A stretch of 64,000 bases of DNA, from NCBI RefSeq assembly GCF_021278985.1, contig NZ_CP082833.1, positions 62,001 through 126,000 on the forward strand, written 5' to 3'. The position numbers and the translations under genes are program-made. The notes under the pieces are model-generated. The model was not told where the DNA came from, ran no database searches, and saw only the letters and a program-made list of their open reading frames with translations. Positions 41,339-50,747 of the stretch are shown one piece after another. This stretch comes from Citrobacter rodentium NBRC 105723 = DSM 16636. Lineage in GTDB: Bacteria > Pseudomonadota > Gammaproteobacteria > Enterobacterales > Enterobacteriaceae. Positions within the stretch are counted from its first letter, which is position 1. Each line of letters opens with the position of its first letter.

Positions 41339-42955
41339 ATGACGTTGTCTTTTAAACCCCATGTGCTGGCGCTTGTCTGTAGCGCCGGGTTATTCGCCGC
41401 TTCCGGGGTGATATACGTAAAAAGCCGGACGCCCGAAGCGCCTTCCCAACCCGTTCCCGTCACGACGCCTGCGCCAGCTCCCGCCGCGCCGGTCGTCCAG
41501 CCCGCGTTCACCACCGCGCAGATCGACCAGTGGATCGCCCCCATTGCGCTCTATCCGGACCCGCTGCTCTCTCAGGTGTTGATGGCCGCTACCTATCCGG
41601 CGAATGTGGTGCAGGCGGTGCAGTGGTCACGTGATAATCCCACGCTACAGGGTGATGCCGCGATTCAGGCCGTTTCCGGGCAACCGTGGGACCCCAGCGT
41701 GAAGTCGCTGGTGGCCTTTCCGCAGCTAATGGCGCTGATGGGTGAAAACCCGCAATGGGTGCAGGATCTTGGCGACGCGTTTCTGGCACAGCCGCAGGAT
41801 GTAATGGATGCAGTACAGCGGCTGCGCCAGCTGGCGCAGCAAACCGGTTCGCTGCAATCCACGCCGCAGCAGACGGTCACCAGCACGCCGAAGAAAAGCG
41901 TGGCGACCGCTCAACCTGCGCCCGCCGCCCGGACTGCCAGCGCGACTGCATCCACGCCAACGGTGATTAAAATTGAACCGGCCGATCCGCAGGTAGTGTA
42001 CGTCCCCAGCTATAACCCCGCCACGGTGTACGGCACCTGGCCCAATACCGCGTACCCGCCGGTCTATCTGCCGCCGCCTCCGGGCGAACAGTTCGCCAGC
42101 AGCTTTGTGAAAGGCTTCGGCTACAGCCTCGGCGTCGCCACCACCTACGCGCTGTTCAGCAACATCGACTGGGACGATGATGACGATCATCATCACCATC
42201 ACGACGACGATCATCACCACGATGACCATGACCACCATCACGACGGCTACCAGCATAACGGCGATAACATCAACATTAACGTCAATAACTTCAACCGTAT
42301 TACCGGACAGCATCTGCAGGAGCAGAATCTGACCTGGCGCCATAACCCGGCGTATCGCGACGGCGTGCCGTACCATAACAGCGCCACCGCGCAACGCTTT
42401 CATCAGACCAACGTCAGCGGCGGTCTGAGCGCCACCCGGCAGCCGACGGCGGCCACGCGCGACAGTCAGCGCCAGGCGGCAATGGCGCAATTGCAACAGC
42501 GCCACCCGACCGCCGCCGCGCAGCAACAGTCCCCCTCGCGTGACGCCCGGCGTAAAGCGGCTTCGCAGCAGTTGGATCAGATTGCCCGGCGCAACAATTA
42601 CCGCGGCTACGATACGGATCGCGCCAGCGCTCCTCATCAGGCGATACATAAACCGACCGCTGTGCCGCTGCAACAGCGCCGTGAGGCGCTGAAAACTCGG
42701 GCGCAGCCGCATCCGGTCACGCAGCAGCAAAGAGACAACGCCCGCCAGCGGATCGCCGCCTCAACGCCTGAGCAGCGCCAGACCTTCCGGCAAAACCACG
42801 CCAATGCCTTCAGCGGCAACGACAGCCGCTCGCCGGACTGGCAGTCGCAGCAGCGACGCGGCCAGGAAAGTCGTCGCGTGGGGCACCTGAGCGGCGAGCA
42901 GCGCGCCGCGGCGCGTGAACACCTTTCTGAGCGCCACGAATTTCGTCATCGCTAA
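41339..42955 (+). CDS. yacH: DUF3300 family exported protein YacH
   Basis: A 538-residue protein with an N-terminal hydrophobic signal or anchor (LALVCSAGLFAASGVIYV). A Pro/Ala-rich linker follows, then the DUF3300 domain (about 58-265) with WIAPIALYPDPLLSQVLMAA and WDPSVKSLVAFPQ. A block at residues 277-303 is almost entirely Asp and His, followed by NININVNNFNR and a Gln/Arg-rich low-complexity tail. The Asp/His block suggests metal binding. Function is unknown. The next gene starts 12 bases after the stop. Confidence 0.85.
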   Translation: MTLSFKPHVLALVCSAGLFAASGVIYVKSRTPEAPSQPVPVTTPAPAPAAPVVQPAFTTAQIDQWIAPIALYPDPLLSQVLMAATYPANVVQAVQWSRDNPTLQGDAAIQAVSGQPWDPSVKSLVAFPQLMALMGENPQWVQDLGDAFLAQPQDVMDAVQRLRQLAQQTGSLQSTPQQTVTSTPKKSVATAQPAPAARTASATASTPTVIKIEPADPQVVYVPSYNPATVYGTWPNTAYPPVYLPPPPGEQFASSFVKGFGYSLGVATTYALFSNIDWDDDDDHHHHHDDDHHHDDHDHHHDGYQHNGDNININVNNFNRITGQHLQEQNLTWRHNPAYRDGVPYHNSATAQRFHQTNVSGGLSATRQPTAATRDSQRQAAMAQLQQRHPTAAAQQQSPSRDARRKAASQQLDQIARRNNYRGYDTDRASAPHQAIHKPTAVPLQQRREALKTRAQPHPVTQQQRDNARQRIAASTPEQRQTFRQNHANAFSGNDSRSPDWQSQQRRGQESRRVGHLSGEQRAAAREHLSERHEFRHR

Positions 42956-42967
42956 CCGGAGCCGAAT

Positions 42968-43759
42968 ATGAAAAAAATGCTATTTAGCGCCCTGCTGCTT
43001 TCGCTGCCTTTACTGAGCCACGCGCAGCAGATGTTCGCCACGCCGGATGAAGCGGCCAGCGCCTTCGCCAGCGCGGTCGCCAGCAAAAACGATGCGCAGT
43101 TAACCGCGCTGTTAGGGGATAACTGGCGACAATTTTTGCCTCCCGACGGCGCCGACCCGCAAGCGGTCGCGCGGTTTAACCGCGACTGGAAAATCAGCCA
43201 TCGCATTGTGCGGCAGGGCAATGTCGCATACCTGAACGTCGGGCAGCAAAACTGGCAGTTGCCCATTCCTGTCGTGAAGTCAGATACGGGCTGGCATTTT
43301 GATATGTCCGCCGCGCAGGATGAAATCCTGACGCGAACCATTGGCCGCAACGAGCTGTCGGCAATACAGGCCATGCGCGCCTACGTCGACGCCCAGTATG
43401 ATTACCGGCAGCGTAAACAGATGTTCGCAACAAAGCTGATCAGCAGCGAGGGGCAACAGGACGGACTCTACTGGCCGGTGCAGCCCGGTGAACGGCCCAG
43501 CCCGTTAGGCCCGGCGTTCAGTCCGGATATGCATAGCGAAGGCTATCACGGCTACCATTTCCGCATAATTGCCAGCAACAGCAGCCGCGGGTTCGCGTTA
43601 CTGGCCTGGCCGGTGACATGGGGCGAAACGGGGGTGATGAGCTTCGTGGTGAATCAGGACGATAAGGTGTATCAGGCGGACCTGGGAAAAGAGACGGAGA
43701 AGAAAGCCGCCGCAATCACGCAGTACAGCGACCAGCAACCGTGGCAGCCTGTAGAATAG
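42968..43759 (+). CDS. DUF2950 family exported protein
   Basis: A 263-residue protein with a clear signal peptide (MKKMLFSALLLSLPLLSHAQQ). The DUF2950 core includes FATPDEAASAFASAVASKND, ELSAIQAMRAYVDAQYDY, and GYHGYHFRIIASN. DUF3300 and DUF2950 genes are commonly adjacent, as here, implying one envelope function, but the role is unknown. The 12-base spacing shows an operon with yacH. A terminator follows. Confidence 0.82.
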   Translation: MKKMLFSALLLSLPLLSHAQQMFATPDEAASAFASAVASKNDAQLTALLGDNWRQFLPPDGADPQAVARFNRDWKISHRIVRQGNVAYLNVGQQNWQLPIPVVKSDTGWHFDMSAAQDEILTRTIGRNELSAIQAMRAYVDAQYDYRQRKQMFATKLISSEGQQDGLYWPVQPGERPSPLGPAFSPDMHSEGYHGYHFRIIASNSSRGFALLAWPVTWGETGVMSFVVNQDDKVYQADLGKETEKKAAAITQYSDQQPWQPVE

Positions 43760-43766
43760 CAGGCAC

Positions 43767-43793
43767 AAAAAAGCGGCGATTACGCCGCTTTTT
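43767..43793 (+). terminator. Terminator after the DUF2950 gene, possibly bidirectional
   Basis: AAGCGGCG (43771-43778) pairs with CGCCGCTT (43783-43790) and is followed by a T run; the matching A run upstream allows it to serve the convergent lpd too. Confidence 0.85.
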
Positions 43794-43796
43794 ATT

Positions 43797-43829
43797 AGCC
43801 TGATAGCGCTTCGCTTATCAGGCCTGCAC
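43797..43829. repeat. REP-like hairpin after lpd
   Basis: CCTGATAGCG and CGCTTATCAGG form a short REP-like palindrome between the terminator and the lpd stop. Confidence 0.6.
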
Positions 43830-43837
43830 CCGCAAAA

Positions 43838-45262
43838 TTACTTCTTCTTCGCTTTCGGGTTTGGCAGGTCGGTAATGCTGCCTTCAAACACTTCTGCCGC
43901 CAGCCCTACGGACTCGTGCAGCGTCGGGTGAGCATGGATGGTCAGCGCGATGTCTTCCGCATCACAGCCCATCTCGATCGCCAGACCGATTTCACCCAGC
44001 AGCTCGCCGCCGTTGGTCCCGACAATCGCGCCACCGATAACACGGTGAGACTCTTTGTCGAAAATCAGCTTGGTCATACCGTCTGCGCAGTCGGAAGCGA
44101 TAGCACGGCCAGACGCCGCCCACGGGAAGGTGGCGGTTTCATAGCTAATGCCTTTCTCTTTCGCTTCTTTCTCGGTCAGACCCACCCATGCCACTTCCGG
44201 CTCGGTGTAGGCGATAGACGGGATCACTTTCGGATCGAAGTAGTGTTTCTTACCGGCGATAACTTCAGCGGCCACATGGCCTTCATGCACGCCTTTGTGC
44301 GCCAGCATCGGCTGACCGACGATATCGCCGATAGCGAAGATGTGCGGCACGTTGGTGCGCAGCTGTTTGTCGACGCGGATAAAGCCGCGGTCGTCCACTT
44401 CAACGCCAGCCTTGCCTGCGTCGAGGTTTTTACCGTTCGGCACGCGACCGATCGCCACCAGCACCGCGTCGTAACGCTGCGCTTCGGCAGGCGCTTTTTT
44501 ACCTTCCATCGAAACGTAGATACCATCTTCTTTCGCTTCAACGGCGGTGACTTTGGTTTCCAGCATCAGGTTGAACTTCTTGCTGATGCGTTTGGTGAAG
44601 ACTTTAACGATGTCTTTATCCGCCGCCGGGATAACCTGGTCGAACATTTCCACCACGTCGATCTCTGAACCCAGCGCATGGTAAACGGTGCCCATTTCCA
44701 GACCGATAATACCGCCGCCCATAACCAGCATACGCTTCGGTACTTCTTTCAGTTCCAGAGCATCGGTGGAGTCCCAGACGCGCGGATCTTCGTGCGGAAT
44801 AAACGGCAGCTGGATCGGACGGGAACCCGCCGCGATGATTGCGTTGTCGAAGTTGATCACGGTTTTGCCGTTTTCACCTTCAACTTCCAGGGTGTTCGCC
44901 CCGGTAAATTTACCCAGACCGTTTACCACTTTCACTTTACGGCCTTTGGCCATACCCGCCAGACCACCGGTCAGCTGAGTGATAACTTTCTCTTTCCAGG
45001 TACGAATCTTGTCGATATCGGTTTTCGGCTCGCCGAAGACGATACCGTGTTCAGCCAGCGCTTTGGCTTCTTCGATAACTTTCGCTACGTGCAGCAGCGC
45101 TTTAGAAGGGATACAGCCGACGTTCAGACAAACACCGCCGAGGGTGTTGTAACGTTCTACGATGACGGTTTCCAGACCTAAATCAGCGCAACGGAAGGCA
45201 GCAGAGTAACCTGCCGGGCCTGCCCCAAGTACCACGACCTGAGTTTTGATTTCAGTACTCAT
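43838..45262 (-). CDS. lpd: Dihydrolipoamide dehydrogenase (E3)
   Basis: Lpd reoxidises dihydrolipoyl groups of pyruvate and 2-oxoglutarate dehydrogenases and of the glycine cleavage system, reducing NAD. The 474-residue length equals E. coli. The FAD site is VVVLGAGPAGYSAA, and the redox disulfide is GGVCLNVGCIPSK. The NAD site is VMGGGIIGLEMG, and the catalytic His-Glu pair is in HAHPTLHESVGLA. It follows aceF by about 200 bases with a terminator between, so it also has its own promoter. Confidence 0.97.
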   Translation of the reverse strand: MSTEIKTQVVVLGAGPAGYSAAFRCADLGLETVIVERYNTLGGVCLNVGCIPSKALLHVAKVIEEAKALAEHGIVFGEPKTDIDKIRTWKEKVITQLTGGLAGMAKGRKVKVVNGLGKFTGANTLEVEGENGKTVINFDNAIIAAGSRPIQLPFIPHEDPRVWDSTDALELKEVPKRMLVMGGGIIGLEMGTVYHALGSEIDVVEMFDQVIPAADKDIVKVFTKRISKKFNLMLETKVTAVEAKEDGIYVSMEGKKAPAEAQRYDAVLVAIGRVPNGKNLDAGKAGVEVDDRGFIRVDKQLRTNVPHIFAIGDIVGQPMLAHKGVHEGHVAAEVIAGKKHYFDPKVIPSIAYTEPEVAWVGLTEKEAKEKGISYETATFPWAASGRAIASDCADGMTKLIFDKESHRVIGGAIVGTNGGELLGEIGLAIEMGCDAEDIALTIHAHPTLHESVGLAAEVFEGSITDLPNPKAKKK

Positions 45263-45337
45263 CATGACCTCTTAATTTGTATCCGGCGGTCCCTGGTCTT
45301 CTCGCCCATCATCCACCGGGTCGTTCTATCCGCCCGT

Positions 45338-45365
45338 ATTTTACAAAATTGTTAACAATTTTGAA
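45338..45365 (-). promoter_or_regulatory. Possible lpd promoter
   Basis: On the minus strand, TAAAAT (45338-45343) is preceded 16 bases upstream by TTCAAA (45360-45365). It lies about 75 bases before the lpd start and agrees with an independent lpd promoter as in E. coli. Confidence 0.45.
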
Positions 45366-45427
45366 ACAACAAAACGGCAACGATTTTTCTTCGCACTAAT
45401 AACCTCAACCACATCATGAGATTACCA

Positions 45428-45459
45428 GAAAAAAGCCGGCCGTCGGGCCGGCTTTTTTG
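45428..45459 (-). terminator. Terminator between aceF and lpd
   Basis: GCCGGCC (45435-45441) pairs with GGCCGGC (45446-45452), with a U run on the minus strand, directly after the aceF stop. Some read-through into lpd is expected, as in E. coli. Confidence 0.85.
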
Positions 45460-45460
45460 C

Positions 45461-47071
45461 TTACATCACCAGACGGCGAATGTCAGACAGCATATTGTTG
45501 ATGATGGTAATGAAACGCGCACCATCAGCGCCGTCGATCACGCGGTGGTCGAAGGAAAGAGAGATCGGCATCATCAGACGCGGCACAAACTCTTTACCGT
45601 TCCATACCGGCTCCATCGCCGATTTGGACACCCCGAGGATAGCCACTTCCGGCGCGTTGACAATCGGCGCGAAGTGGGTGGTGCCCAGGCCGCCGATGCT
45701 GGAGATGGTAAAGCACCCGCCCTGCATTTCGCCAGCGGTCAGCTTACCGTCACGCGCTTTTTTGGAGATAGTGGTCAGCTCACGGGACAGCTCGGTAATG
45801 CTCTTCTTGTTCACGTCTTTAAAGACCGGAACCACCAGGCCATTCGGCGTATCAACCGCCACGCCGATGTTGATGTATTTCTTCAGCGTCAGGCGCTGAC
45901 CGTCTTCCGACAGCGAACTGTTGAAGCGTGGCATCTGCTCAAGCGCCGCAGCCACGGCTTTCATGATGAAGACAACCGGGGTGAACTTCACGTCCAGTTT
46001 ACGCTTCTCAGCTTCGGCGTTCTGCTGCTTGCGGAACGCTTCCAGATCGGTGATGTCGGTTTTGTCGAAGTGCGTAACGTGCGGGATCATCACCCAGTTA
46101 CGGCTCAGGTTGGCGCCAGAGATTTTCTGGATACGACCCAGTTCCACTTCTTCAATTTCACCAAACTTGCTGAAGTCCACTTTCGGCCACGGCAGCATGC
46201 CCGGCAGACCGCCGCCGCTTGCCGCGGCTGGCGCAGCCTCAGCGCGTTTGATCGCCTCTTTCACGTAAGCCTGAACGTCTTCGCGAAGGATACGACCTTT
46301 ACGGCCCGTGCCCTTCACTTTCGCCAGGTTTACGCCGAATTCGCGCGCCAGGCGACGAATCAGCGGAGTTGCATGAACGTAGGCGTCGTTTTCAGCGAAT
46401 GCAGATTTACCTTCCGCTTTCGCTGCCGCTGCTGGCGCTTCTGCTTTCGCCGCAGGCGCCGGAGCAGCCGCTTCCTGTTTCGCCGGAGCCGCAGCAGGCG
46501 CTGCGCCTTCCACTTCGAAGATCATAATCAGAGAGCCGGTTTTCACTTTGTCGCCAGTGCTGATTTTGATCTCTTTCACGGTGCCCGCGAACGGCGCCGG
46601 CACTTCCATCGACGCTTTATCGCCTTCAACGGTGATCAGCGACTGTTCGGCTGCAACTTTATCGCCAACCTTGACCATCACTTCGGTGACTTCGACTTCG
46701 TCGCCGCCGATATCCGGTACGTTAACCTCTTTCGCGCCGGTCGCCGCCGGTGCAGCTGCTGCCGGAGCCGCTTCAGCTTTCGCCGGCGCCGCTTCTTTCT
46801 TCTCTTCTGCCGGAGCAGGCGCAGCGTCAGCTGCGCCGTCGGCGGAATCGAAAATCATAATCAGTTTGCCCGTCTCGGTTTTGTCGCCGACAGAGACTTT
46901 AATCTCTTTAACCACGCCAGCCTGCGGAGATGGGACCTCCATAGAGGCTTTGTCGCCTTCCACGGTGATCAGCGACTGCTCTGCTTCCACTTTGTCGCCG
47001 ACCTTGACCAGGATCTCGGTGATTTCAACTTCATCTGCCCCGATGTCCGGTACTTTGATTTCGATAGCCAT
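45461..47071 (-). CDS. aceF: Dihydrolipoyl acetyltransferase (E2) with two lipoyl domains
   Basis: AceF is the core of pyruvate dehydrogenase, passing the acetyl group from E1 to CoA. The protein is 536 residues against about 630 in E. coli. There are two lipoyl domains, with lipoyl lysines K41 and K152 (both VEGDKASME), instead of three. Ala/Pro-rich linkers follow each. The E1/E3-binding domain (HATPLIRRLAREFGVNLAKV) and the catalytic domain follow, with H509 and D513 in FDHRVIDGADG. The first domain resembles E. coli domain 1 and the second resembles E. coli domain 3, so the middle one is missing. Confidence 0.95.
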   Translation of the reverse strand: MAIEIKVPDIGADEVEITEILVKVGDKVEAEQSLITVEGDKASMEVPSPQAGVVKEIKVSVGDKTETGKLIMIFDSADGAADAAPAPAEEKKEAAPAKAEAAPAAAAPAATGAKEVNVPDIGGDEVEVTEVMVKVGDKVAAEQSLITVEGDKASMEVPAPFAGTVKEIKISTGDKVKTGSLIMIFEVEGAAPAAAPAKQEAAAPAPAAKAEAPAAAAKAEGKSAFAENDAYVHATPLIRRLAREFGVNLAKVKGTGRKGRILREDVQAYVKEAIKRAEAAPAAASGGGLPGMLPWPKVDFSKFGEIEEVELGRIQKISGANLSRNWVMIPHVTHFDKTDITDLEAFRKQQNAEAEKRKLDVKFTPVVFIMKAVAAALEQMPRFNSSLSEDGQRLTLKKYINIGVAVDTPNGLVVPVFKDVNKKSITELSRELTTISKKARDGKLTAGEMQGGCFTISSIGGLGTTHFAPIVNAPEVAILGVSKSAMEPVWNGKEFVPRLMMPISLSFDHRVIDGADGARFITIINNMLSDIRRLVM

Positions 47072-47085
47072 TATTCTTTTACCTC

Positions 47086-49749
47086 TTACGCCAGACGCGG
47101 GTTAACTTTTTCTGCATCGATGTTGAATTTGGCGATGGCATCCGCCACCACTTTCTTATCGATTTCACCACGTTTAGCCAGTTCGCCCAACGCCGCTACC
47201 ACCACGTAGGACGCATCCACTTCGAAGTGGTGACGCAGGTTTTCACGGCTGTCGGAGCGACCAAAGCCGTCGGTACCCAGTACGCGATAATCGTCAGCCG
47301 GTACATAAGTACGAACCTGTTCAGCAAACAGTTTCATATAGTCAGTTGATGCGACAGCCGGTGCGTCGTTCATCACCTGAGCGATGTACGGTACGCGCGG
47401 AGTTTCCAGCGGATGCAGCATGTTCCAGCGCTCGCAGTCCTGGCCGTCACGCGCCAGTTCGGTGAAGGAGGTAACGCTGTATACGTCAGAACCGACGCCA
47501 TACTCTTTCGCCAGGATCTCTGCCGCTTCACGCACGTGACGCAGGATAGAACCGGAACCCAGCAGCTGAACTTTACCTTTGTTGCCTTCAAGGGTATCGA
47601 GTTTGTAGATACCTTTACGGATACCTTCCTCCGCGCCTTCCGGCATCGCTGGCATGTGGTAGTTTTCGTTCAGCGTGGTGATGTAGTAGTAAACGTTCTC
47701 TTGTTTTTCACCGTACATACGCTCCAGACCGTCATGCATGATGACCGCCACTTCGTAGGCGTAAGCCGGATCGTAAGAGATGCAGTTCGGGATAGTCAGC
47801 GACTGAATGTGGCTGTGACCATCTTCGTGCTGCAAACCTTCGCCGTTCAGGGTAGTGCGCCCTGAGGTACCCCCAATCAGGAAGCCGCGCGCCTGCTGGT
47901 CGCCCGCCGCCCAGCACAGGTCGCCGATACGCTGGAACCCGAACATGGAGTAGTAGATATAGAACGGGATCATCGGCAGATTGTTGGTGCTGTAGGAGGT
48001 CGCCGCCGCCAGCCAGGAAGATCCTGCGCCCAGCTCGTTGATACCTTCCTGCAGAATCTGACCTTTTTCGTCTTCTTTATAGTACGCAACCTGCTCACGG
48101 TCCTGCGGGGTGTACTGCTGGCCGTTCGGGCTGTAGATACCAATCTGACGGAACAGACCTTCCATACCGAAGGTACGCGCTTCGTCGGCGATGATCGGCA
48201 CCAGACGATCTTTGATCGACTTGTTCTTCAGCATCACGTTCAGGGCGCGAACGAAAGCGATAGTGGTGGAGATCTCTTTGTTCTGCTCTTCCAGCAGCGC
48301 GCCGAAATCTTCCAGGGTCGGCAGTTCCAGCTTCTCGGTAAAGTTCGGCTGACGGGACGGCAGGTAGCCGTGCAGCGCCTGACGGCGTTCATGCAGGTAC
48401 TTATGCTCGTCAGAACCTTCCGGGAAGGTGATGTACGGCAGTTTTTCAAGGTCAGCATCGGATACCGGCACGTTGAAACGATCGCGGACGTAGCGAACGC
48501 CGTCCATGTTCATTTTCTTCACTTGGTGGGCGATATTTTTCCCTTCCGCGGAGTCACCCATGCCATAGCCTTTAATGGTATGGGCGAGGATAACGGTCGC
48601 TTTGCCTTTGGTTTCCTGCGCTTTCTTCAGTGCAGCGTAAACTTTCTTCGGATCGTGACCGCCGCGGTTCAGCGCCCAGATCTGCTCGTCAGTCCAGTCG
48701 GCCACCAGCGCTGCGGTTTCCGGATATTTACCGAAGAAGTGTTCGCGGACGTAGGCGCCATCTTTCGATTTGAAAGTCTGGTAGTCGCCGTCAACGGTTT
48801 CGTTCATCAGCTGGATCAGCTTACCGCTGGTGTCTTTACGCAGCAGTTCATCCCAACGGCTGCCCCACATCACTTTAATCACGTTCCAGCCGGCGCCTTC
48901 AAAGATGCCTTCCAGTTCGTTAATGATCTTGCCGTTACCGGTGACCGGGCCGTCAAGGCGCTGCAGGTTACAGTTGATGACGAAGACCAGGTTGTCCAGT
49001 TTCTCACGGGTGGCGATAGTGATCGCGCCCTTGGATTCCGGCTCGTCCATTTCACCGTCGCCCAGGAAGGCGTAAACGGTCTGTTTAGAGGTGTCTTTCA
49101 GGCCGCGGTGTTCCAGATATTTCAGGAATTTAGCCTGGTAAATCGCCCCGATAGGACCCAGACCCATAGAGACGGTCGGGAACTGCCAGAATTCCGGCAT
49201 CAGTTTCGGGTGCGGGTAGGAAGAGAGGCCATTGCCATGCACTTCCTGACGGAAGTTATCCATCTGCTCTTCGGTCAGACGGCCTTCGAGGAAGGCGCGC
49301 GCATAAACGCCCGGGGAGATGTGGCCCTGGAAGTACACCAGGTCGCCGCCATCCTGTTCGTTGCGGGCGCGGAAGAAGTGGTTGAAGCAAACGTCATAGA
49401 TGGTTGCTGAAGACTGGAAGGATGCCATGTGGCCGCCCAGCTCGAGGTCTTTTTTCGACGCCCGCAGCACGGTCATGATGGCGTTCCAACGGATAGCAGA
49501 ACGAATACGACGCTCCAGCTCCAGATTGCCCGGATATTCCGGTTCGTCTTCAACGGCAATAGTGTTGATGTAATTGCTTGCCCCTGCACCTGCCGCTACT
49601 TTCACGCCGCCTTTGCGGGCTTCGGAAAGCAGTTGGTCGATCAGATACTGAGCGCGCTCAACACCTTCTTCACGGATGACCGATTCGATCGCCTGTAGCC
49701 AGTCGCGAGTTTCGATCGGATCCACGTCATTTTGGAAACGTTCTGACAT
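47086..49749 (-). CDS. aceE: Pyruvate dehydrogenase E1 component
   Basis: AceE decarboxylates pyruvate with thiamine diphosphate and acetylates the AceF lipoyl groups. The 887 residues equal E. coli and are nearly identical. The ThDP-binding motif runs from GDGEMDEPES to NCNLQRLDGPV. The active-site loop and histidine regions HTIKGYGMGDSAEGKN and EDGHSHIQS are intact. It precedes aceF by 14 bases and follows pdhR by 158 bases, the classic pdhR-aceEF-lpd order. Confidence 0.98.
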   Translation of the reverse strand: MSERFQNDVDPIETRDWLQAIESVIREEGVERAQYLIDQLLSEARKGGVKVAAGAGASNYINTIAVEDEPEYPGNLELERRIRSAIRWNAIMTVLRASKKDLELGGHMASFQSSATIYDVCFNHFFRARNEQDGGDLVYFQGHISPGVYARAFLEGRLTEEQMDNFRQEVHGNGLSSYPHPKLMPEFWQFPTVSMGLGPIGAIYQAKFLKYLEHRGLKDTSKQTVYAFLGDGEMDEPESKGAITIATREKLDNLVFVINCNLQRLDGPVTGNGKIINELEGIFEGAGWNVIKVMWGSRWDELLRKDTSGKLIQLMNETVDGDYQTFKSKDGAYVREHFFGKYPETAALVADWTDEQIWALNRGGHDPKKVYAALKKAQETKGKATVILAHTIKGYGMGDSAEGKNIAHQVKKMNMDGVRYVRDRFNVPVSDADLEKLPYITFPEGSDEHKYLHERRQALHGYLPSRQPNFTEKLELPTLEDFGALLEEQNKEISTTIAFVRALNVMLKNKSIKDRLVPIIADEARTFGMEGLFRQIGIYSPNGQQYTPQDREQVAYYKEDEKGQILQEGINELGAGSSWLAAATSYSTNNLPMIPFYIYYSMFGFQRIGDLCWAAGDQQARGFLIGGTSGRTTLNGEGLQHEDGHSHIQSLTIPNCISYDPAYAYEVAVIMHDGLERMYGEKQENVYYYITTLNENYHMPAMPEGAEEGIRKGIYKLDTLEGNKGKVQLLGSGSILRHVREAAEILAKEYGVGSDVYSVTSFTELARDGQDCERWNMLHPLETPRVPYIAQVMNDAPAVASTDYMKLFAEQVRTYVPADDYRVLGTDGFGRSDSRENLRHHFEVDASYVVVAALGELAKRGEIDKKVVADAIAKFNIDAEKVNPRLA

Positions 49750-49907
49750 GGGTTATTCCTTATCTATCTAATACGTTGAGTTATCTGGAACCTGTCCCAT
49801 TAAACTTTCGTCGGAAAGCTTAATAAGACAGGTTCTGCGTTTAGTTGCCGCGCACATTTTTGCGCTTTATTAACAACATCTTCTGGTAAACGTACTGCCA
49901 GAAAAAA

Positions 49908-50672
49908 CTAATTCTTGCGCTGCTCCAGGCGGCGTAAGGCGCGTTCACGACGACTCTCCTCACGGCTCCGATCCAGCAATATCTCTTCGATAAACGCCAG
50001 GTGACGGTGCGATGCTTCGCGCGCCTCCTCGGGGTTACCGGCCATAATCGCTTCGAAAATACGGGTGCGGTGACTACTCACCAGCGGCAGCATTTCACGA
50101 CGCGAATAGAGCAATTCAAAGTTCTGGCGGACGTTTTGCGCCAGCATCGGCTCCATACACCTTAGCAGATGAAGCAAAACCACATTGTGGGCCGCTTCGG
50201 TGACCGCAATCTGGTATTGCAGGACCGCATCGGATTCGGCGTCCAGATCGCCTGACTGTTGCGCCAGCTCAATGGCGTGGTGCAGTTCACGAATACGCGT
50301 CTTGTCCTCGCTGGTGCTGCGCAGCGCCGCATAGTATGCGGCAATGCCTTCCAGCGCGTGGCGCGTCTCGAGCAGGTCAAACTGGGATTCAAGATGATCG
50401 GAGAGCAGCTCTACCAGTGGGTCGCTAAAGCTCTGCCACAGGCTGCTCTGAACAAAAGTGCCGCCGCCCTGGCGACGGAGCAACAGACCCTTCGCTTCGA
50501 GACGTTGAATCGCCTCACGCAGGGAGGGACGGGAGACATCGAACTGTTTCGCCAGTTCGCGTTCCGGTGGGAGTTTTTCTCCGGGGCGTAACGTGCCCTC
50601 AAGAATCAAAAACTCCAGCTGCTGCTCAATCACATCGGATAGTTTTGGTTGGCGGATTTTGCTGTAGGCCAT
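49908..50672 (-). CDS. pdhR: Pyruvate-responsive repressor PdhR
   Basis: PdhR is a GntR-family (FadR subgroup) repressor that releases DNA when pyruvate binds. The 254 residues equal E. coli. The winged helix has PPERELAKQFDVSRPSLREA then QRLEAKGLLLRRQGGGTFVQ. The C-terminal all-helical FCD domain includes LEGIAAYYAALRS and LVSSHRTRIFEAI. A PdhR box overlaps its promoter, giving autoregulation and control of the downstream aceEF-lpd genes. Confidence 0.97.
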   Translation of the reverse strand: MAYSKIRQPKLSDVIEQQLEFLILEGTLRPGEKLPPERELAKQFDVSRPSLREAIQRLEAKGLLLRRQGGGTFVQSSLWQSFSDPLVELLSDHLESQFDLLETRHALEGIAAYYAALRSTSEDKTRIRELHHAIELAQQSGDLDAESDAVLQYQIAVTEAAHNVVLLHLLRCMEPMLAQNVRQNFELLYSRREMLPLVSSHRTRIFEAIMAGNPEEAREASHRHLAFIEEILLDRSREESRRERALRRLEQRKN

Positions 50673-50704
50673 GATGTCCTGTCTTAAGCCATTTGCCCGG
50701 AGTC

Positions 50705-50747
50705 AATTGGTCTTACCAATTATATATCTGTGACGCTAAAGTAACAA
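50705..50747 (-). promoter_or_regulatory. pdhR promoter with PdhR box
   Basis: AATTGGTCTTACCAATT (50705-50721) is a perfect PdhR operator. On the minus strand, TTGTTA (50742-50747) and TATAAT (50719-50724) lie 17 bases apart, and the -10 box overlaps the operator, explaining repression. Confidence 0.88.

Noticed and set aside
45416..47209. A 597-codon open frame opposite aceF
   Set aside because: It mirrors the Ala/Pro-rich aceF gene, its protein is low-complexity His/Arg/Phe-rich, and aceF is unmistakable. It is a shadow of biased codons.
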